DNA of 45,000 nucleotides from Marinomonas maritima (GTDB taxonomy: Bacteria > Pseudomonadota > Gammaproteobacteria > Pseudomonadales > Marinomonadaceae): NCBI RefSeq assembly GCF_024435075.2, contig NZ_JAMZEG020000004.1:182501-227500 (forward strand). The letters are read 5' to 3'. Below the pieces are notes generated by a model. That model was not told the DNA's origin. It worked only from the letters and a program-made list of their open reading frames with translations, and did no database searches. Below, in pieces: positions 7,342 through 16,527 of this stretch. The number at the start of each line of letters is the position of its first letter. Position 1 is the first letter of the stretch. The position numbers were made by a program, and so were the translations under genes.

Positions 7342-7368
7342 AGATGGGGCGTGTTGTACGCCCCATCT
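7342..7368 (-). terminator. Perfect hairpin between guaB and guaA (terminator or attenuator)
   Basis: AGATGGGGCGT and its exact complement form an 11-bp stem with a 5-base loop (GTTGT on the plus strand). On the minus strand it is followed by TTTATTTATT. It lies 22 bases after the guaB stop and could terminate part of the guaB transcripts, so that guaA is made at a lower level or from its own promoter. Confidence 0.75.
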
Positions 7369-7389
7369 CAGTGTCAAATCATCTCGAGG

Positions 7390-8856
7390 TTAGCCCGCGT
7401 GATAATTTGGCGCCTCTTTCGTAATAGTCACATCATGGACGTGACTTTCACGCATACCAGCCCCTGTAATTTTTGAAAACTGAGTCTTAGTACGCATGGT
7501 TTCTATATCAGCAGAACCGGTGTATCCCATTGATGAACGAACACCGCCCATCAACTGATGAACCACGGCGGCCATTGGGCCTTTTGATGGTACGCGACCT
7601 TCAATACCTTCTGGAACCAGCTTTTCAACGCTGCTAGAGTCTTGGAAATAACGATCACTAGAACCTTGAGATTGAGACATCGCACCAAGCGACCCCATAC
7701 CACGGTAAGCTTTAAAGGAACGCCCTTGGAACAAAACAATTTCACCCGGCGCCTCATCGGTACCGGCAAGCAAACCGCCGACCATGATGACACTAGCACC
7801 CGCCGCAATGGCTTTACTGATATCTCCAGAAAAACGCACACCGCCATCGGCAATAACAGGAATACCACGAGGGCTCATAACTTCTGCTACATTTGCCACC
7901 GCACTGATTTGTGGAACACCCACACCAGCAACAATACGTGTAGTACAAATAGAACCCGGGCCAATACCAACTTTAACGCCGTCTGCACCTGCATCTGCAA
8001 GCGCAATTGCTGCTGCCGCCGTCGCGATATTGCCACCAATCACTTGAATGTGAGGGAAGTTATCTTTTACCCAACGCACGCGATCAATAACGCCTTTTGA
8101 ATGGCCATGTGCGGTATCAACAACAATCACATCAACACCCGCATCAGACAAGGCTTTAACGCGATCACCGGTATCTGCACCAGTACCAACTGCCGCACCA
8201 ACACGCAAACGACCTTGATCGTCTTTACATGCGTGAGGGAAAGTCGTTGCTTTATTAAAGTCTGTTACCGTTACCATGCCGCGTAATTCGAACTGCTCGT
8301 TCACAATAAGCACTTTTTCAATGCGGTTTTCATGGAGCAGTTTGCGGATAGAACCAGATGAAGCCCCTTCAAGCGCCGTAACAAGGCGATCTTTTGGTGT
8401 CATAATATCAGAGACTTTTTTGTCGAAGTCTTTCACGAAGCGAACATCACGGCTTGTTACAATACCAACAAGATCCGTGCCTTGAACAACAGGCACGCTT
8501 GAGATGCTGTTTGCTGCCGTCAACTCCATCAGCTCTTTCACGCTGGCTTCAGGGTTGATCGTCACAAGATCGCGAACAATACCGCTTTCGTATTTTTTAA
8601 CACGACGCACTTCACGAGCTTGCTCTTGAATGGTCAAGTTTTTGTGCACAATGCCTATGCCACCTTCTTGAGCCAGAGCAATCGCCATGCGATGTTCAGT
8701 AACGGTATCCATCGCCGAAGACGTAAGCGGAATATTTAGCTCAATGTCTTTAGTGATTTTCGTTTTGAGGCTAACATCCTTAGGAAGAACTTCGGAATAG
8801 CCGGGGATAAGCAATACGTCGTCAAACGTTAAAGCTTCTTGCACGATTCGTAACAT
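7390..8856 (-). CDS. guaB: IMP dehydrogenase
   Basis: A 488-residue enzyme oxidising IMP to XMP with NAD+, the committed step to guanine nucleotides. The TIM barrel is split by two CBS domains (about residues 95-205, starting near SGIVRDLVTI). The catalytic loop reads GPGSICTTRIVAG with the active Cys near residue 305, and the mobile flap has YRGMGSLGAMSQ. The length is typical. It is the first gene of guaBA and divergent from xseA, with a promoter candidate at 8902-8930. Confidence 0.98.
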   Translation of the reverse strand: MLRIVQEALTFDDVLLIPGYSEVLPKDVSLKTKITKDIELNIPLTSSAMDTVTEHRMAIALAQEGGIGIVHKNLTIQEQAREVRRVKKYESGIVRDLVTINPEASVKELMELTAANSISSVPVVQGTDLVGIVTSRDVRFVKDFDKKVSDIMTPKDRLVTALEGASSGSIRKLLHENRIEKVLIVNEQFELRGMVTVTDFNKATTFPHACKDDQGRLRVGAAVGTGADTGDRVKALSDAGVDVIVVDTAHGHSKGVIDRVRWVKDNFPHIQVIGGNIATAAAAIALADAGADGVKVGIGPGSICTTRIVAGVGVPQISAVANVAEVMSPRGIPVIADGGVRFSGDISKAIAAGASVIMVGGLLAGTDEAPGEIVLFQGRSFKAYRGMGSLGAMSQSQGSSDRYFQDSSSVEKLVPEGIEGRVPSKGPMAAVVHQLMGGVRSSMGYTGSADIETMRTKTQFSKITGAGMRESHVHDVTITKEAPNYHAG

Positions 8857-8901
8857 AATGGGGAGTTTCCAATGCCAACAAGGGTGTTAAGATGGCAAGT
8901 A

Positions 8902-8930
8902 ATTCTACGCCTTTAGTTGCATTCGGTAAA
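8902..8930 (-). promoter_or_regulatory. Candidate sigma-70 promoter for guaBA
   Basis: On the minus strand TTTACC (8925-8930) and TAGAAT (8902-8907) are separated by 17 bases, about 50 bases upstream of the guaB start. The region is shared with the divergent xseA gene. The hexamers are moderate matches to consensus. Confidence 0.5.
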
Positions 8931-8949
8931 TCAAAACCACGAGAGATTG

Positions 8950-10299
8950 ATGAAAAACTTTACAACTTCTGCCTCACAAGAAACCGCGTTTAGCGTCTCG
9001 CAACTAAATAGACAAATACAACAGTTACTTGAAGCCAGTTTACCGTGGGTTTTAGTCGAAGGTGAAATTTCGAATCTGGCCAAACCCGGCTCAGGACATT
9101 GGTATTTTTCCCTCAAAGACGACAAAGCCCAAATCCGCTGTGCCATGTTCAAAGGCAAAAACAGCGCGGTACGCTTTCGGCCAAAAGACGGCGATATGGT
9201 TCGACTGCGCGCTCGTGTCACTTTTTACGGCCCACGAGGCGATTGCCAACTCAGCGTCGAAAGCATGGAATCCGCTGGCGAAGGTGCATTACAACAAGCG
9301 TTCGAACGACTCAAAACCAGCTTACAGCTTGAAGGTTTGTTCGACGCCAAGCACAAAAAAACACTGCCAACCAAACCTGAACGCGTCGCCATCATCACCT
9401 CGCCCATCGGCGCGGCCGTTCGAGACATGATCATCGCCTTCCGCAGACGCTTTCCTTTAACGGAACTCACGATCTTACCCTCGTTAGTACAAGGGCAAGA
9501 CGCCGCGAAAAACATTCTGCGACAACTACAACGAGCCGACGACAGCGGGCATTTCGACGCCATCGTACTGTGTCGAGGTGGCGGTTCACTAGAAGATTTA
9601 TGGAGTTTCAACGACGAAGCCTTGGCCCGCGCCGTTTTTCACGCCAAAACGCCCATTGTTTCCGCGGTTGGTCATGAAACCGATTTTACCATTACCGACT
9701 TCGTCGCCGACGTTCGCGCCGCCACACCAACGGCCGCAGCCGAACTGCTCAGCCCAGATCGCAACCAACTACTTCGACAAATTGAGCAACAAGAAAAACA
9801 ACTGGTTCGACGCATGTCGCGCATTCTCGAACAAAGCCAGCAACAACTCGACTTCATGACCAAGCGCATTCGTCACCCAAAAGAACGAATCGAGCAACAA
9901 CAAACGCAACTCGATCAACTAAAACGCCGCTTACAACACAGCATGCAGCGCAAAGTCTCGGAACAACAGACGCAAACGGCAAATTTAGCACATCGTCTGG
10001 AAAGAAATAGTCCAACTCGACGAATCGTTCAAGACAGACAAAAACTCATCGACATCGACACTCGTCTTGCCCGCGCTTTAAGCAACACCTTAGCGAACAA
10101 ACAAACCGCCTTTGCCCGAGTCATCGAAAAACTCAACCTCGTCAGCCCGCTAAACACCTTATCCCGCGGCTACGCCATCGTCTCGAAAGACAAAAAAGTG
10201 ATTCGATCCATTGATGAAGTCAGCACTGGAGACTCGATTACAATACGTGTAAAAGACGGAAGTATTGACTGCTATGTCAAAAAAACTAACGTCTTTTAG
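8950..10299 (+). CDS. xseA: Exodeoxyribonuclease VII large subunit
   Basis: The 449-residue protein is the XseA subunit of exonuclease VII, which with several XseB subunits degrades single-stranded DNA to oligonucleotides. The N-terminal OB-fold (about 10-110, with WVLVEGEISN and GHWYFSLKD) binds DNA. The catalytic domain carries RVAIITSP..AAVRD and VLCRGGGSLEDLW, then SAVGHETDFT. A long Gln-rich coiled coil follows (about 280-400) and the C-terminal segment has LSRGYAI. The start at 8950 has GAGAG before it; an in-frame ATG at 8917 would add 11 residues. Divergent from guaB. Confidence 0.96.
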   Translation: MKNFTTSASQETAFSVSQLNRQIQQLLEASLPWVLVEGEISNLAKPGSGHWYFSLKDDKAQIRCAMFKGKNSAVRFRPKDGDMVRLRARVTFYGPRGDCQLSVESMESAGEGALQQAFERLKTSLQLEGLFDAKHKKTLPTKPERVAIITSPIGAAVRDMIIAFRRRFPLTELTILPSLVQGQDAAKNILRQLQRADDSGHFDAIVLCRGGGSLEDLWSFNDEALARAVFHAKTPIVSAVGHETDFTITDFVADVRAATPTAAAELLSPDRNQLLRQIEQQEKQLVRRMSRILEQSQQQLDFMTKRIRHPKERIEQQQTQLDQLKRRLQHSMQRKVSEQQTQTANLAHRLERNSPTRRIVQDRQKLIDIDTRLARALSNTLANKQTAFARVIEKLNLVSPLNTLSRGYAIVSKDKKVIRSIDEVSTGDSITIRVKDGSIDCYVKKTNVF

Positions 10300-10322
10300 G
10301 GTCACCGCAAATCATCGGAGCA

Positions 10323-11072
10323 CTATCGCCCTCCCGCGCCTTGGCGAGATTGCTCTGTATTTTCAACCAAAATACCTTCTCCTATATCGTTAATATTAGT
10401 CCAAAGTATTTCATTAATATCAATACCAAAGTCGACACTGTACGTCTTGTTTTCTTCCACCTGCTGAGCACTAACGTGATTCGTTTTACGGTTGCCATAG
10501 GACTGTTGCAAAGAAGAAGTTAGATCGACCCGAGAGCTACAAATAATTGTCAGGGCCTGCAGGTCATCCTCGCTTGTTTGCAAATTAGTCAAGGCTTCAC
10601 TGTAGCTCGGATAACGAGCACCAGCTTTAATCGCTGCGGTATGCTCAGTAACCAAGGTAACTCCATTTTTCCAATACGCCACCACACTGATCCCACGACG
10701 ACCGCAGTCCGTTAACGCCTTGAGAATAAACTTCCTATTATGGCAATTACGTACCGTTACTGTCGCTATCCCGCATTCTAGTGCTTTAGCATGAGCAAGG
10801 TCCACCGACGCTGCAATACAGTTGAGTGAACTGCGTCCATGACTGTCAATAATCGCTGATGTACTGTCTTCGTAGATAACTGTACTCAACGGTTTATCAT
10901 GGTCTGTCGCAATAAAAGGCAAGGCGTTTTCTAGTTCCTTTAAGCCCTCTAATCCATGCTTTTCCAGCCAAAGAATCATATTGCCGGCATCTTCATAGTT
11001 ACCAACAAAATACCCTGTCGCTTCAAAGCAGCGACGTAGAGCCGCTTTTAATTCATTCATAGAAACATGCAT
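10323..11072 (-). CDS. DUF3726-like protein in the LysR/BCCT catabolic locus
   Basis: A 249-residue soluble protein. Its opening (MHVSMNELKAALRR, then GYFVGNYEDAGNMILWL) matches my recollection of DUF3726 proteins, in which a conserved Asn-Glu motif is followed by an Ala-Gly-x-x-x-x-Trp-Leu motif. The biochemical role of the family is not known to me. The middle part holds SVDLAHAKALECGIATVTV, faintly like malate/lactate dehydrogenase-2 folds, but there is no clear active site. It starts 13 bases after the stop of the 568-residue gene, so the two form an operon, and it ends convergently against xseA. A link with breakdown of the substrate handled by the genes at 14001-18537 is inferred from position only. 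Confidence 0.7.
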   Translation of the reverse strand: MHVSMNELKAALRRCFEATGYFVGNYEDAGNMILWLEKHGLEGLKELENALPFIATDHDKPLSTVIYEDSTSAIIDSHGRSSLNCIAASVDLAHAKALECGIATVTVRNCHNRKFILKALTDCGRRGISVVAYWKNGVTLVTEHTAAIKAGARYPSYSEALTNLQTSEDDLQALTIICSSRVDLTSSLQQSYGNRKTNHVSAQQVEENKTYSVDFGIDINEILWTNINDIGEGILVENTEQSRQGAGGR

Positions 11073-11085
11073 AAAGACTCTCCTT

Positions 11086-12792
11086 CTATCGAGGTGCTAA
11101 CGGCATAAACCAATCATCGTTAAATGTCCGACCGATGTCTTCCAATAAAGGTGCACCCTGAAACATCGTATTGCGCACCCAAAGCTTAGAGCGAGGATCA
11201 AATTTACTCACCCCAAAAAAAGCAAGCTTTGCTCTCAATAAGTGCATAGGCAAAACATCTCGCTCTAACAAGTTGGCTTGAATATCGCCATAGACACAGC
11301 GATTCATGCTTTGAATGCGGCGGACGATGCCTCTTAATTTGGGTTGCGCTACCATGAATCTAGCGGTGGTATGGTGAGGGTGGTCATTGGCATAAACACT
11401 GAGCTGGTCGTAACATTTTCGTACTGCATAACCTACCCCTAGCGCCATCTGCTTTTCTTTACCTGGCTCGGTTTGCGCATTGCCTAGACGTGGTTCCATC
11501 TTATCTTCTGAACGATACCAAAACGTCTCTTTTGTCCCTGGCTCAGAGAAATCAATGCTAAGCGCCCATGCATAGCGCTGCTCAATGACTTGCTGAAGTT
11601 GCTTTACAGGCATAAGTGGGTCTAAATCTAAAAACTCTTCTTCACAATAATAATCTTCCAAATCGTCTACCAATTCTGGATACAGCTCCAATAAAACAGA
11701 CACCAGCAGTTCTTGTCCTTGTAATGAGCAATGAGACTCAGTCCAAGTCAATAATACCTCCCAACTAACCACCCCTTGAGCTGTTTGCTCTTGCATAGAA
11801 AGTAGATCTTGGATCACACGCGTATTATTATTTTTCTGCCATTCATCTTCAGTTTGAGTTTCTTGAGTGTGTTGCTGACAACGCATTAGCAGCTCCTGAA
11901 AATGCTGCTGCACCCGCTGATCAATGTTACCCAACACTCGAATTCTCGCCAGCCCAAGCTCTCGCATCGCCACCCACTGATTAATCAGCAGCGGATGATT
12001 AATCAGGTAAGGAGCCATACCTAGCCCTGTCGAATTACCAATACCGAAATAACGTTTGATGTCAGGCTGCATGGGCAAAAACGTGTTCGCAGACTGATGC
12101 TTAGCAATGTGCTCTGCTTGAAAGAGGCTAAAGTTGCGCAACATAAAACACATAAACATCTCGGCTGAAAAAGGACGCGCAAAGTCAGGCCAACGCTGTT
12201 TCACTTTCTCCCAATCCGCCATGCCAAGCTTACCACTGCCATAAACCGCAGTGGTGCGGTAGAGATAACCGACGTCGGCAATTTTCTCGACATCAGGCTG
12301 TAAACCTGCGGCAAGTTGCTTTACGACGTAATCAAAATTACGCGCACTGCGGTTAGCACGCGACAGCACAAACACCCTAGAATCCACACGTCCAGCTTCT
12401 TGCTTTGGTACATTTTGCCGCAACTGTTCTAGGTAAGTGCGGTCGACTGGTCCAGCCACCAGCGCCATGGTCAGATCCCATTGCGTTGCAATAACACGAT
12501 CGTTTCGATCATTTGGCGCCAAGTAATTGGAAAAAAGTACAAAACTAAACACACCATGAGGCGCATTAATTTCATAGATTACTGTGCCATAACCTTGATC
12601 ATCCAGCTCCAATTTAACCACTTCTATTCGCCACCGCTCTCGCATGATTCGACGAACAAGAATACGCATAAAACTAAGGCGGCTTTGATGCATAGCACCT
12701 AAGCGTTCAAGGTTCATCACCTGATGTGGGGGCCTTAAAGGCAAAGCGTTGCGGCCCCGAAGAGCAGCTTGGATCGCAGCTGGCGTTGTCAT
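11086..12792 (-). CDS. Large conserved-looking protein of unknown function (568 aa)
   Basis: I do not recognise this 568-residue protein. It has no signal peptide or membrane span and appears soluble and largely alpha-helical. The N-terminal part (about 40-140) has alternating beta-like strands. A basic stretch MRILVRRIMRERWRIEVVKL lies near residue 42. The middle has GNSTGLGMAPYLINHP (near 255) and there is an acidic patch EDYYCEEEFLDLD near 380. No nucleotide-binding loop, Cys metal cluster or catalytic triad is evident. It is cotranscribed with the DUF3726-like gene (13-bp gap) and lies 212 bases downstream of the LysR gene on the same strand. The 12793-13004 gap may hold its promoter. Full-length open frame and good codon use argue that it is real. 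Confidence 0.75.
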   Translation of the reverse strand: MTTPAAIQAALRGRNALPLRPPHQVMNLERLGAMHQSRLSFMRILVRRIMRERWRIEVVKLELDDQGYGTVIYEINAPHGVFSFVLFSNYLAPNDRNDRVIATQWDLTMALVAGPVDRTYLEQLRQNVPKQEAGRVDSRVFVLSRANRSARNFDYVVKQLAAGLQPDVEKIADVGYLYRTTAVYGSGKLGMADWEKVKQRWPDFARPFSAEMFMCFMLRNFSLFQAEHIAKHQSANTFLPMQPDIKRYFGIGNSTGLGMAPYLINHPLLINQWVAMRELGLARIRVLGNIDQRVQQHFQELLMRCQQHTQETQTEDEWQKNNNTRVIQDLLSMQEQTAQGVVSWEVLLTWTESHCSLQGQELLVSVLLELYPELVDDLEDYYCEEEFLDLDPLMPVKQLQQVIEQRYAWALSIDFSEPGTKETFWYRSEDKMEPRLGNAQTEPGKEKQMALGVGYAVRKCYDQLSVYANDHPHHTTARFMVAQPKLRGIVRRIQSMNRCVYGDIQANLLERDVLPMHLLRAKLAFFGVSKFDPRSKLWVRNTMFQGAPLLEDIGRTFNDDWFMPLAPR

Positions 12793-13004
12793 GATTGTTT
12801 CCTCTGATGGTGATACTCATCATTTTCATTGTTATTGCACTATGAGCATGAGGCAAGGCTGTTAGCCTACAAAATAGACGCAGCGGCGCTCACAGACAGT
12901 GCGCTATCTTCCGCCAAAGAACAGGAAACGATCAAATCAAAAGCGTCTATCGGTTGATAAGGTATTCTTATCACTATAGTGAATTACATTATTTTTACTT
13001 TCCT

Positions 13005-13907
13005 TTAACAGTCTAATACTCCCGATTTTTCTAGAATGAAATTTAAAAACGCATGAGCTGGCGGCGTCAACGACTTATTTTTTAACAACACTATTCCTAT
13101 ACGCCTAACAACATGAGGCCCCGCCAACGGAATAAAGCTAAGTTTTGTACTCTCTTGAGGAAAGGCATACCAAGGTAATGTTGTGACGCCAAAGCCCGCT
13201 TCTAACATGGCAATCAAAGAAATCATATTAGAAACATAGAATTGCGAAAGCTCTAATAATGGGCTGGCCTCACTGTCTTCAAGCAATCGAGAAGTACCAT
13301 TAGTGATCAGCCGGTGCGATTTAAGCGATGTCCAATGCAAAGAAGTTTGGCGAGCCAACGGATGATCATTCGGACACACAACCCCAATTTGATCCTGCCA
13401 AATAGGAATGAACCTTTTATCTGGGTGCTCTTCCTCATGAAACAAATGCGCAATGCCGAAATCTACCTTTTGGTTTTCAATCATTTTTAGCACTGCTATC
13501 GAATTATCATCATAAAAGCTGATGTGCAAATCGGGGGCAGCACTCACAAACTCTTGCAATAAGCCAGGCAATATTCGACTGGCAATAGAAGGAACCGAAG
13601 CCAGTCGTAAATGACCAGCTTTGTTTTCTGATAATAAAGTCATGTCTTCGGCAATGCGATCGTGGTGCGCAATCAGCTCTTTCGCTTTGGGTAAAAAATA
13701 CAGTCCAAAAGGAGTTAGTTCTGCTTTGGCGGTTTTTGCATTGCGCTTTTCAAACAAAGCTTCACCCAACTTGCTCTCTAAATCCCGAATAGATAGCGAA
13801 ATCGCCGGCTGAGTACGATGTGCCTTTTCCGCCGCCGCATGAAAGCCTTTAAGCTCAGTAACCCAAACGAAATGACGAAGTTGAGCAATTTTTAGTTCTG
13901 GCAGCAT
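13005..13907 (-). CDS. LysR-family transcriptional regulator
   Basis: A 300-residue LTTR. The N-terminal winged helix-turn-helix (about 5-65) has FHAAAEKAHRTQPAISLSI, and the C-terminal part (about 90-295) is a periplasmic-binding-protein-like effector domain. AAGGA precedes the ATG. It is divergent from the aldehyde dehydrogenase operon, with 93 bases between the two starts. LysR proteins usually control the divergent neighbour, so it probably regulates 14001-18093, and perhaps the 568-residue/DUF3726 pair behind it. No operator could be fixed with confidence in the A/T-rich gap. Confidence 0.93.
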   Translation of the reverse strand: MLPELKIAQLRHFVWVTELKGFHAAAEKAHRTQPAISLSIRDLESKLGEALFEKRNAKTAKAELTPFGLYFLPKAKELIAHHDRIAEDMTLLSENKAGHLRLASVPSIASRILPGLLQEFVSAAPDLHISFYDDNSIAVLKMIENQKVDFGIAHLFHEEEHPDKRFIPIWQDQIGVVCPNDHPLARQTSLHWTSLKSHRLITNGTSRLLEDSEASPLLELSQFYVSNMISLIAMLEAGFGVTTLPWYAFPQESTKLSFIPLAGPHVVRRIGIVLLKNKSLTPPAHAFLNFILEKSGVLDC

Positions 13908-14000
13908 AATAAGAATTCCTTATCACAGCATATTATTTATTAATTTTTATTATTGAAGCATACCTCCTATCATGTCTCCAACATAGTTTTGGAGGTCAAT

Positions 14001-15446
14001 ATGTCTACATCAATATTTCATAATTACATCGCGGGCGAATGGGTAAATGGTCATAACGAGCCCGTAGTAAACATCAGTCCTGCCGACATCAAAGATGTGA
14101 TAGGTCATTATGCGCAAGCCGATAAAACTCAGACAGAAGCAGCAATTAATGCGGCGGTAACGGGCCAGTTAGAATGGCAAAAGAGCGGACTAGAACAGCG
14201 TTATAGTGTCTTAATGGCCATTGGTGATGAGCTAATCGCTCGTAAAGAAGAGCTGGGGAGACTCCTCGCTCGTGAAGAAGGCAAAACCTTGGCAGAGGGG
14301 ATAGGTGAAACCTATCGTTCTGGTCAATTCTTTCATTATTACGCGGCTGAAGTACTTCGTCAGATGGGAGAAACGGCAGACTCAGTTCGACCTGGCGTAG
14401 AAATAGAAACTCGTCGTGAGCCTGTCGGTGTAGTGGGTATTATCACTCCGTGGAACTTCCCTACCGCTACAGGGGCCTGGAAAATAGCACCCGCTCTGGC
14501 CTTTGGGAATGCGGTGGTTTGGAAACCGGCAAATCAAGTTCCTGCTTCTGCGTGGGCGTTAACGGAGATTATTTCTCGTCAAAACTTACCTGCTGGCACC
14601 TTTAACTTGATAATGGGACCAGGCTCTGAAGTGGGTGATGCACTAATCCACTCTCGTCGTATCAACGCCCTTACGTTTACCGGTTCATTAGAAACCGGTC
14701 GTAAAGTTGCTGCCGCCACCGCGGTTAACTTAGTGAAATGTCAGTTAGAAATGGGCAGTAAAAATGCCTTGGTCGTATTAGACGATGCCGATTTAGACAA
14801 CGCAGTAGAATGCGCGATCGGTGGTGCCTTTGGAGGAACCGGACAAAAATGTACTGCCTCGTCACGGTTGATTGTAACTCAAGGTATCCATGATCGTTTT
14901 GTTGATGCCATGATTGAGCGCATGAAGAAAATCGTCGTTGGGCACCCTTTAAAACCTGGCGTTCACATTGGAGCAGTTGCTGACGTTCGCCAAATGGAAC
15001 AAAACCTAAATTACCTAAAAATCGCCAAAAATGAAGGTGGTAAACTGGTTTATGGCGGTAACGTGCTTACGGAAGAAACCGACGGCTATTACATGCAACC
15101 CGCTCTTTTTACTGACACCACAAATCAAATGACAATTAATCAAGAAGAAGCTTTCGCACCGATTGCGTGTGTCATTCAAGTAAAAGATTACGACGAAGCA
15201 TTGACCACATTAAACGACACCCATTTTGGTTTGACTGGCGGCATATGCACCACATCATTGAAATACGCCAATGACTTTAAACGCAATGCAAAAACCGGTT
15301 GCGTCATGATCAATTTGCCGACGGCCGGCACAGACTATCATGTGCCATTTGGAGGTCGTAAAGACTCCAGTTTTGGTCCTCGTGAACAAGGCACTTATGC
15401 CAAAGAATTCTATACCGTTGTTAAAACGACCTACATTCGCGCCTAA
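14001..15446 (+). CDS. Aldehyde dehydrogenase, alpha-ketoglutarate-semialdehyde type
   Basis: A 481-residue NAD(P)-dependent aldehyde dehydrogenase with all family blocks: ITPWNFP, EMGSKN with the general-base Glu (near 250), and GGTGQKCTASSR with the nucleophile Cys (near 285). The C-terminal block reads TDYHVPFGGRKDSSFGPREQ, the form seen in 2-oxoglutarate-semialdehyde dehydrogenases of hydroxyproline and sugar-acid catabolism. The start at 14001 has GGAGG at proper distance; the frame extends 16 codons further up without support. It is the first gene of the plus-strand operon and is followed after 13 bases by the M19-like gene. Exact substrate is inferred; succinate-semialdehyde-like substrates are the main alternative. 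Confidence 0.88.
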   Translation: MSTSIFHNYIAGEWVNGHNEPVVNISPADIKDVIGHYAQADKTQTEAAINAAVTGQLEWQKSGLEQRYSVLMAIGDELIARKEELGRLLAREEGKTLAEGIGETYRSGQFFHYYAAEVLRQMGETADSVRPGVEIETRREPVGVVGIITPWNFPTATGAWKIAPALAFGNAVVWKPANQVPASAWALTEIISRQNLPAGTFNLIMGPGSEVGDALIHSRRINALTFTGSLETGRKVAAATAVNLVKCQLEMGSKNALVVLDDADLDNAVECAIGGAFGGTGQKCTASSRLIVTQGIHDRFVDAMIERMKKIVVGHPLKPGVHIGAVADVRQMEQNLNYLKIAKNEGGKLVYGGNVLTEETDGYYMQPALFTDTTNQMTINQEEAFAPIACVIQVKDYDEALTTLNDTHFGLTGGICTTSLKYANDFKRNAKTGCVMINLPTAGTDYHVPFGGRKDSSFGPREQGTYAKEFYTVVKTTYIRA

Positions 15447-15459
15447 CGGGAGTTAAGTC

Positions 15460-16473
15460 ATGAATAACGCCTTACACAAAGACTTAATAGTGATCGATGG
15501 CCTGCAATACTCTAATTGGAATAGAGCAATTTTCAAGCAGCTTCATGAAGGGGGTGTCACCATGGTACACGCAACGATTGTGTACCATGAACAAACCCGT
15601 GACACCCTTAAGCGCATTGCCGAATGGAATCGGCATTTTGAGATGAACGCCGACCTTATTATGCCCGTTCGTAGCACGACCGATATCCGACATGCCAAGC
15701 AGCAGGGGAAAGTAGGTATCATGTTTGGCGCTCAGAACTGCTCCCCGATCGAAGACGATATTGGCATGATCGAAGTGATGCGAGAACTCAACATGATGAT
15801 CATGCAACTCACCTATAACAACCAAAGCCTGTTGGCATGCGGCTGTTATGAGGCCGAAGACAGTGGTGTCACACGTTTTGGTCAACAGGTAATACGTGAA
15901 ATGAATCGCGTCGGCATGGTCATTGATATGAGTCACAGTGGAGAAAGAAGCACGCTTGACGCAATAGAGCTATCACAGCGTCCTATTGTCATTTCACACG
16001 CCAACCCTCTGAGCTTTCATCACGCTAAACGCAATAAGTCGGATCACGTTCTTAAAACACTAGGTGAATCTGGTGGCTTACTCGGATTTAGCCTTTACCC
16101 CTTTCATCTTAAAAATGGGCCTGACTGCACTTTAAATGATTTTTGCGACATGGTTGCCCGAACTGCCGATTTAATGGGCGTGGAACACATAGGCATAGGC
16201 ACAGATCTGTGCCAAGAACAGCCAGTTTCTGTATTGGAATGGATGCGTAATGGAAGCTGGTCAAAAGAAATGGACTACGGTGAAGGATCGAAAGCGAACG
16301 CCGATTGGCCAAAGCCATTGGCTTGGTTCCATGACAGTCGTGATTTCCCAACGATCACTAATGGACTACTTAAACGTGGTTTCAGTGAAGAAAATGTCGC
16401 AAGAATAATGGGGCTCAATTGGCTCAACTTCTTTGACGATGCACTACAACCATTACCTCAATCTGCACGCTAG
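15460..16473 (+). CDS. M19 dipeptidase-like protein lacking canonical zinc ligands
   Basis: A 337-residue TIM-barrel protein of the renal dipeptidase (M19) superfamily. It resembles PA5396, found beside the dimethylglycine-catabolism genes dgcAB of Pseudomonas. The usual first metal motif His-x-Asp is replaced (VIDGLQYSNW where dipeptidases have DGHxD), and the usual bridging Glu is replaced by Gln (FGAQN). The two later His residues remain (DMSHSGE and VISHANP), as does GIGTD near residue 245. Hydrolysis by the standard binuclear zinc site is therefore unlikely. GGGAG precedes the ATG. It is cotranscribed with the aldehyde dehydrogenase and followed by a BCCT transporter. A role in breakdown of a methylated amine is inferred by analogy. 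Confidence 0.85.
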   Translation: MNNALHKDLIVIDGLQYSNWNRAIFKQLHEGGVTMVHATIVYHEQTRDTLKRIAEWNRHFEMNADLIMPVRSTTDIRHAKQQGKVGIMFGAQNCSPIEDDIGMIEVMRELNMMIMQLTYNNQSLLACGCYEAEDSGVTRFGQQVIREMNRVGMVIDMSHSGERSTLDAIELSQRPIVISHANPLSFHHAKRNKSDHVLKTLGESGGLLGFSLYPFHLKNGPDCTLNDFCDMVARTADLMGVEHIGIGTDLCQEQPVSVLEWMRNGSWSKEMDYGEGSKANADWPKPLAWFHDSRDFPTITNGLLKRGFSEENVARIMGLNWLNFFDDALQPLPQSAR

Positions 16474-16527
16474 TCTTACCGGCGCGCCCCTGATTCAAAT
16501 AAAGATAATATCCATCAGGAGACATTC

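Noticed and set aside
7642..8100. A 152-codon plus-strand frame within guaB, and other long antisense frames such as 1145-1618, 9225-9611 and 17460-17885.
   Set aside because: All lie antisense to or overlap strongly supported genes, lack ribosome sites and have low-complexity or shadow-like composition.
13908..14000. A LysR operator (T-N11-A) between the LysR gene and the dehydrogenase operon.
   Set aside because: The gap is so A/T rich that several weak matches exist and none stands out.
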